6,720 bases of DNA from Cytophagales bacterium (GTDB lineage: Bacteria; Bacteroidota; Bacteroidia; Cytophagales; Cyclobacteriaceae), in assembly GCA_003537495.1 (NCBI GenBank), contig DPSB01000452.1, positions 1 to 6,720 of the forward strand, written 5' to 3'. Below the pieces are notes generated by a model. That model saw only the letters and a program-made list of their open reading frames with translations, made no database searches and was not told the origin of the DNA. A program made the translations under genes and the position numbers. Each line of letters starts with the position of its first letter. Within the stretch, counting starts at the first letter, position 1. Below, piece by piece: positions 4,746 to 6,720 of the stretch.

Positions 4746-6720
4746 CTATATGTTTAATGTGCTTTCCAATGTTGTTTTAAATTCGTTTTCGTTGTTGTAA
4801 TTGTAAAACGGAACGGCTGTTATCAAATAATTGTCCGTGTGGATTTTAATTGTCTTTTGTTCAGTCCTGATTTCATTTAAAAAGTCTTCTTTCCATTTGT
4901 CGTGTCCTTTTAAATGCTCTCCTTTTGGTTCTATGAAAACCTGAAAAGTCATTTGTTCTCCGTCACGTTGTTTGCAGAACAGTAAAAAGTCCGGTTCAAA
5001 AGCACGTCCGATTTTGTCGAAGATTTTTATTTCTCTTTCGTTTCGGATTAGGTAAATGTTTTCAAACTTCTGATTCAGTCCTTCAAATCGTCTGGAAAAT
5101 AGTTCAACAAATTTCTTTTCTTCACTTGTGCCGTGGTTAGCGTTGTATACATACCAAGGTTCGTTGGCTACTAAAGTTTCTTGACCGTCTTCTCGTTCAC
5201 TGTCTTTGTAAACTTTGATTTCTTTGTCCTTGAAAACTTTGTGAATAGGTTCTTTGATATAGTCCGAACCTTCGTATTCGGTTGAATTGCTCTTTATGTC
5301 TGCTTCAATGCTTTGCAAAAGTCCGTTTAAAGCTTGCAGATAGTCGAAATGGCTAATTTCTTTTAGACGGTTTGATGTTCCGCTGAAAGTGATTTCTAAA
5401 CCTGCTAAAAAGCCTGTGCTGTCAATGAAATTGGAAAGTGAACCAACACTCGGAAAGTAATGTGATAAATTCTCGAAGTAGAAAAACGGATTTTGACTTA
5501 ATGCAAAACGAATTATGTTCTTAGGAATTTCTGTCAGCTTTACATCTTTGGTTTTGATAGCTTCTGTTTCTGAACTTTCCGCTTCGGCAAAAGCACCCGA
5601 CATTCTGCCAACTCCTGAAGATAATGTGTGTCTGAAGTTGGTTTTCTTAACTCCTAAATCAGCGAAAGATTTTATGTTGTCAAAACTCTTTGGGATTTTC
5701 TTATTGAAGAAAACGTGACCTTCACGATAAAAGTCTGTTTCTTTAAAGTCTAATTTTAAAGTCAGTTGTTTGGTGATGAGGTTTTCATCATCTTCATAAA
5801 TACCCGAATCAACAAGGGCTTTCTTTAATTCCGAAATGTAACGGCTATCTTCTTTGGTGTGGTAATATAATTCTTCCAAAGTTTTTAAGTCGTTGGAAAT
5901 ATCATCATCAAATTTTCGGGTAAACTCGTCTTGCCCTTCCTCTAAGGCAAACGGATAATATCTTGCACCACGACCAATTAACTGGGCTTCTGAAAGTGTG
6001 GTTTTTCCTGGCTTTCCGTCTTTGCCATCTCGGTCTTCGTAAAGACGAACAATATCAAACAAATTCAAAACGTCCCAACCTTCATTCAGTTTCTGAACTG
6101 CAAAAACGGCACGGATTGGATTGTTTTCATCTTCCAAGGTGTTTAGCAATATTTGGTTTTGCTCGGCTTCTGCGTCATTGTTGGCACTAAGGCAATTTTC
6201 CAATCTGAAATTGGCTTGAATACGTTTTACAATTTCATTGGCTGAAATGCTTTTGGCTTCAAAAAATCGGAAAGCCTTTTGAATGATTGGAACAGTAGAA
6301 GTCTTTTGAATTTTCTCTACCATTGCCAACGAAAAATCATCAATTAGTTTGTGAAAGTTCTCTTTGTTCTGCTCTGATTCTTTGATTGTCTTTTTGGCTT
6401 TAAACAGAATTACAGGCTTTAAATTGATATTGTTTGAAGTTGCCAATTCCTGACGATACAAATTCAGAATCAAAGCCTGAATGATTCTGTCTTGCTCGTC
6501 ATACAAAGAACGGATAAGGTTGATTTCTTTGGAATACTTGTCTATACGAAACTCTGCAAGGTCGTATTTGAAAATTACCTTATCTTGATAGTGTTTTACC
6601 AATTCCGCTGTTTCCGTGTCAATAGTTGCCGTAAACTCTAATAAGATATTTTCAAAATTTGAGTCGTGAATTTTCTTTACGGTGTCTTCCCAACTGCCAA
6701 ACAAATTGCCCGATTTTGTT
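4746..6720 (-). CDS. Type III restriction enzyme, Res subunit (helicase and nuclease), N-terminus off window
   Basis: Res is the ATP-dependent translocase and endonuclease of type III restriction-modification; it works in a complex with the Mod methyltransferase. The frame is open to the right edge, giving 657 visible residues (numbered from that edge) and ending in TAG at 4746-4748. EFTATI (28-33) corresponds to helicase motif III. KLNEGWDVLNL (210-220) is motif V, and QLIGRGARYYP, with GRGAR at 249-253, is motif VI. The C-terminal nuclease shows EPDF with D577, then E597-P-K599, a PD-(D/E)xK site with all key residues. Full Res proteins are usually about 900-1000 residues, so roughly 300, including the Walker A and DEAD/DEAH-type motifs, lie beyond the edge. 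The in-frame TTG at 6702-6704 is not a real start. No frameshift or internal stop is visible, so the gene appears intact here. It is much more AT-rich than feoB and the peptidase, which suggests acquisition by transfer. A related SF2 helicase-nuclease defence protein is a less likely alternative. Confidence 0.92.
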   Translation of the reverse strand, partial: TKSGNLFGSWEDTVKKIHDSNFENILLEFTATIDTETAELVKHYQDKVIFKYDLAEFRIDKYSKEINLIRSLYDEQDRIIQALILNLYRQELATSNNINLKPVILFKAKKTIKESEQNKENFHKLIDDFSLAMVEKIQKTSTVPIIQKAFRFFEAKSISANEIVKRIQANFRLENCLSANNDAEAEQNQILLNTLEDENNPIRAVFAVQKLNEGWDVLNLFDIVRLYEDRDGKDGKPGKTTLSEAQLIGRGARYYPFALEEGQDEFTRKFDDDISNDLKTLEELYYHTKEDSRYISELKKALVDSGIYEDDENLITKQLTLKLDFKETDFYREGHVFFNKKIPKSFDNIKSFADLGVKKTNFRHTLSSGVGRMSGAFAEAESSETEAIKTKDVKLTEIPKNIIRFALSQNPFFYFENLSHYFPSVGSLSNFIDSTGFLAGLEITFSGTSNRLKEISHFDYLQALNGLLQSIEADIKSNSTEYEGSDYIKEPIHKVFKDKEIKVYKDSEREDGQETLVANEPWYVYNANHGTSEEKKFVELFSRRFEGLNQKFENIYLIRNEREIKIFDKIGRAFEPDFLLFCKQRDGEQMTFQVFIEPKGEHLKGHDKWKEDFLNEIRTEQKTIKIHTDNYLITAVPFYNYNNENEFKTTLESTLNI

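Overview
The window looks like chromosomal DNA of a member of the Bacteroidota, most likely a Chitinophagaceae or Sphingobacteriales relative. Three things point there. Two upstream regions carry the phylum-type -7 element TAnnTTTG. Starts have no clear Shine-Dalgarno sequence. The genes include an IPExxxVDY-family protein, which is restricted to Bacteroidota, and a FeoB of the Bacteroidota type. The placement below phylum is inference.

Layout. (1) Positions 1-1916, minus strand: a secreted M28 zinc aminopeptidase with a C-terminal PDZ domain, followed 39 bases downstream by the start of an IPExxxVDY-family gene that runs off the left edge. (2) Positions 1917-2041: a short divergent intergenic region with one TAnnTTTG element facing each way. 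(3) Positions 2042-4162, plus strand: a complete feoB ferrous-iron transporter that starts with TTG and has no feoA beside it. (4) Positions 4163-4745: about 580 bases without a convincing gene but rich in structure. It holds a tight hairpin after feoB, a perfect 12-bp inverted repeat, a GC-rich 9-bp inverted repeat, and two diverged copies of a roughly 100-base sequence that flank those palindromes. (5) Positions 4746-6720, minus strand: the C-terminal two thirds of a type III restriction enzyme Res subunit. Its N-terminal part, and presumably the mod methyltransferase gene, lie beyond the right edge.

The left two thirds is ordinary housekeeping sequence at roughly half G+C, judged by eye. 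The last 2 kb is clearly more AT-rich, and the change falls in the AT-rich stretch at about 4635-4745, next to the repeat cluster. The simplest reading is that a laterally acquired restriction-modification locus sits beside feoB, with a repeat-rich boundary between them. No undescribed enzyme system is evident. The most unusual material is the repeat cluster at 4173-4600, followed by non-canonical G4/G5 guanine-binding motifs in FeoB.
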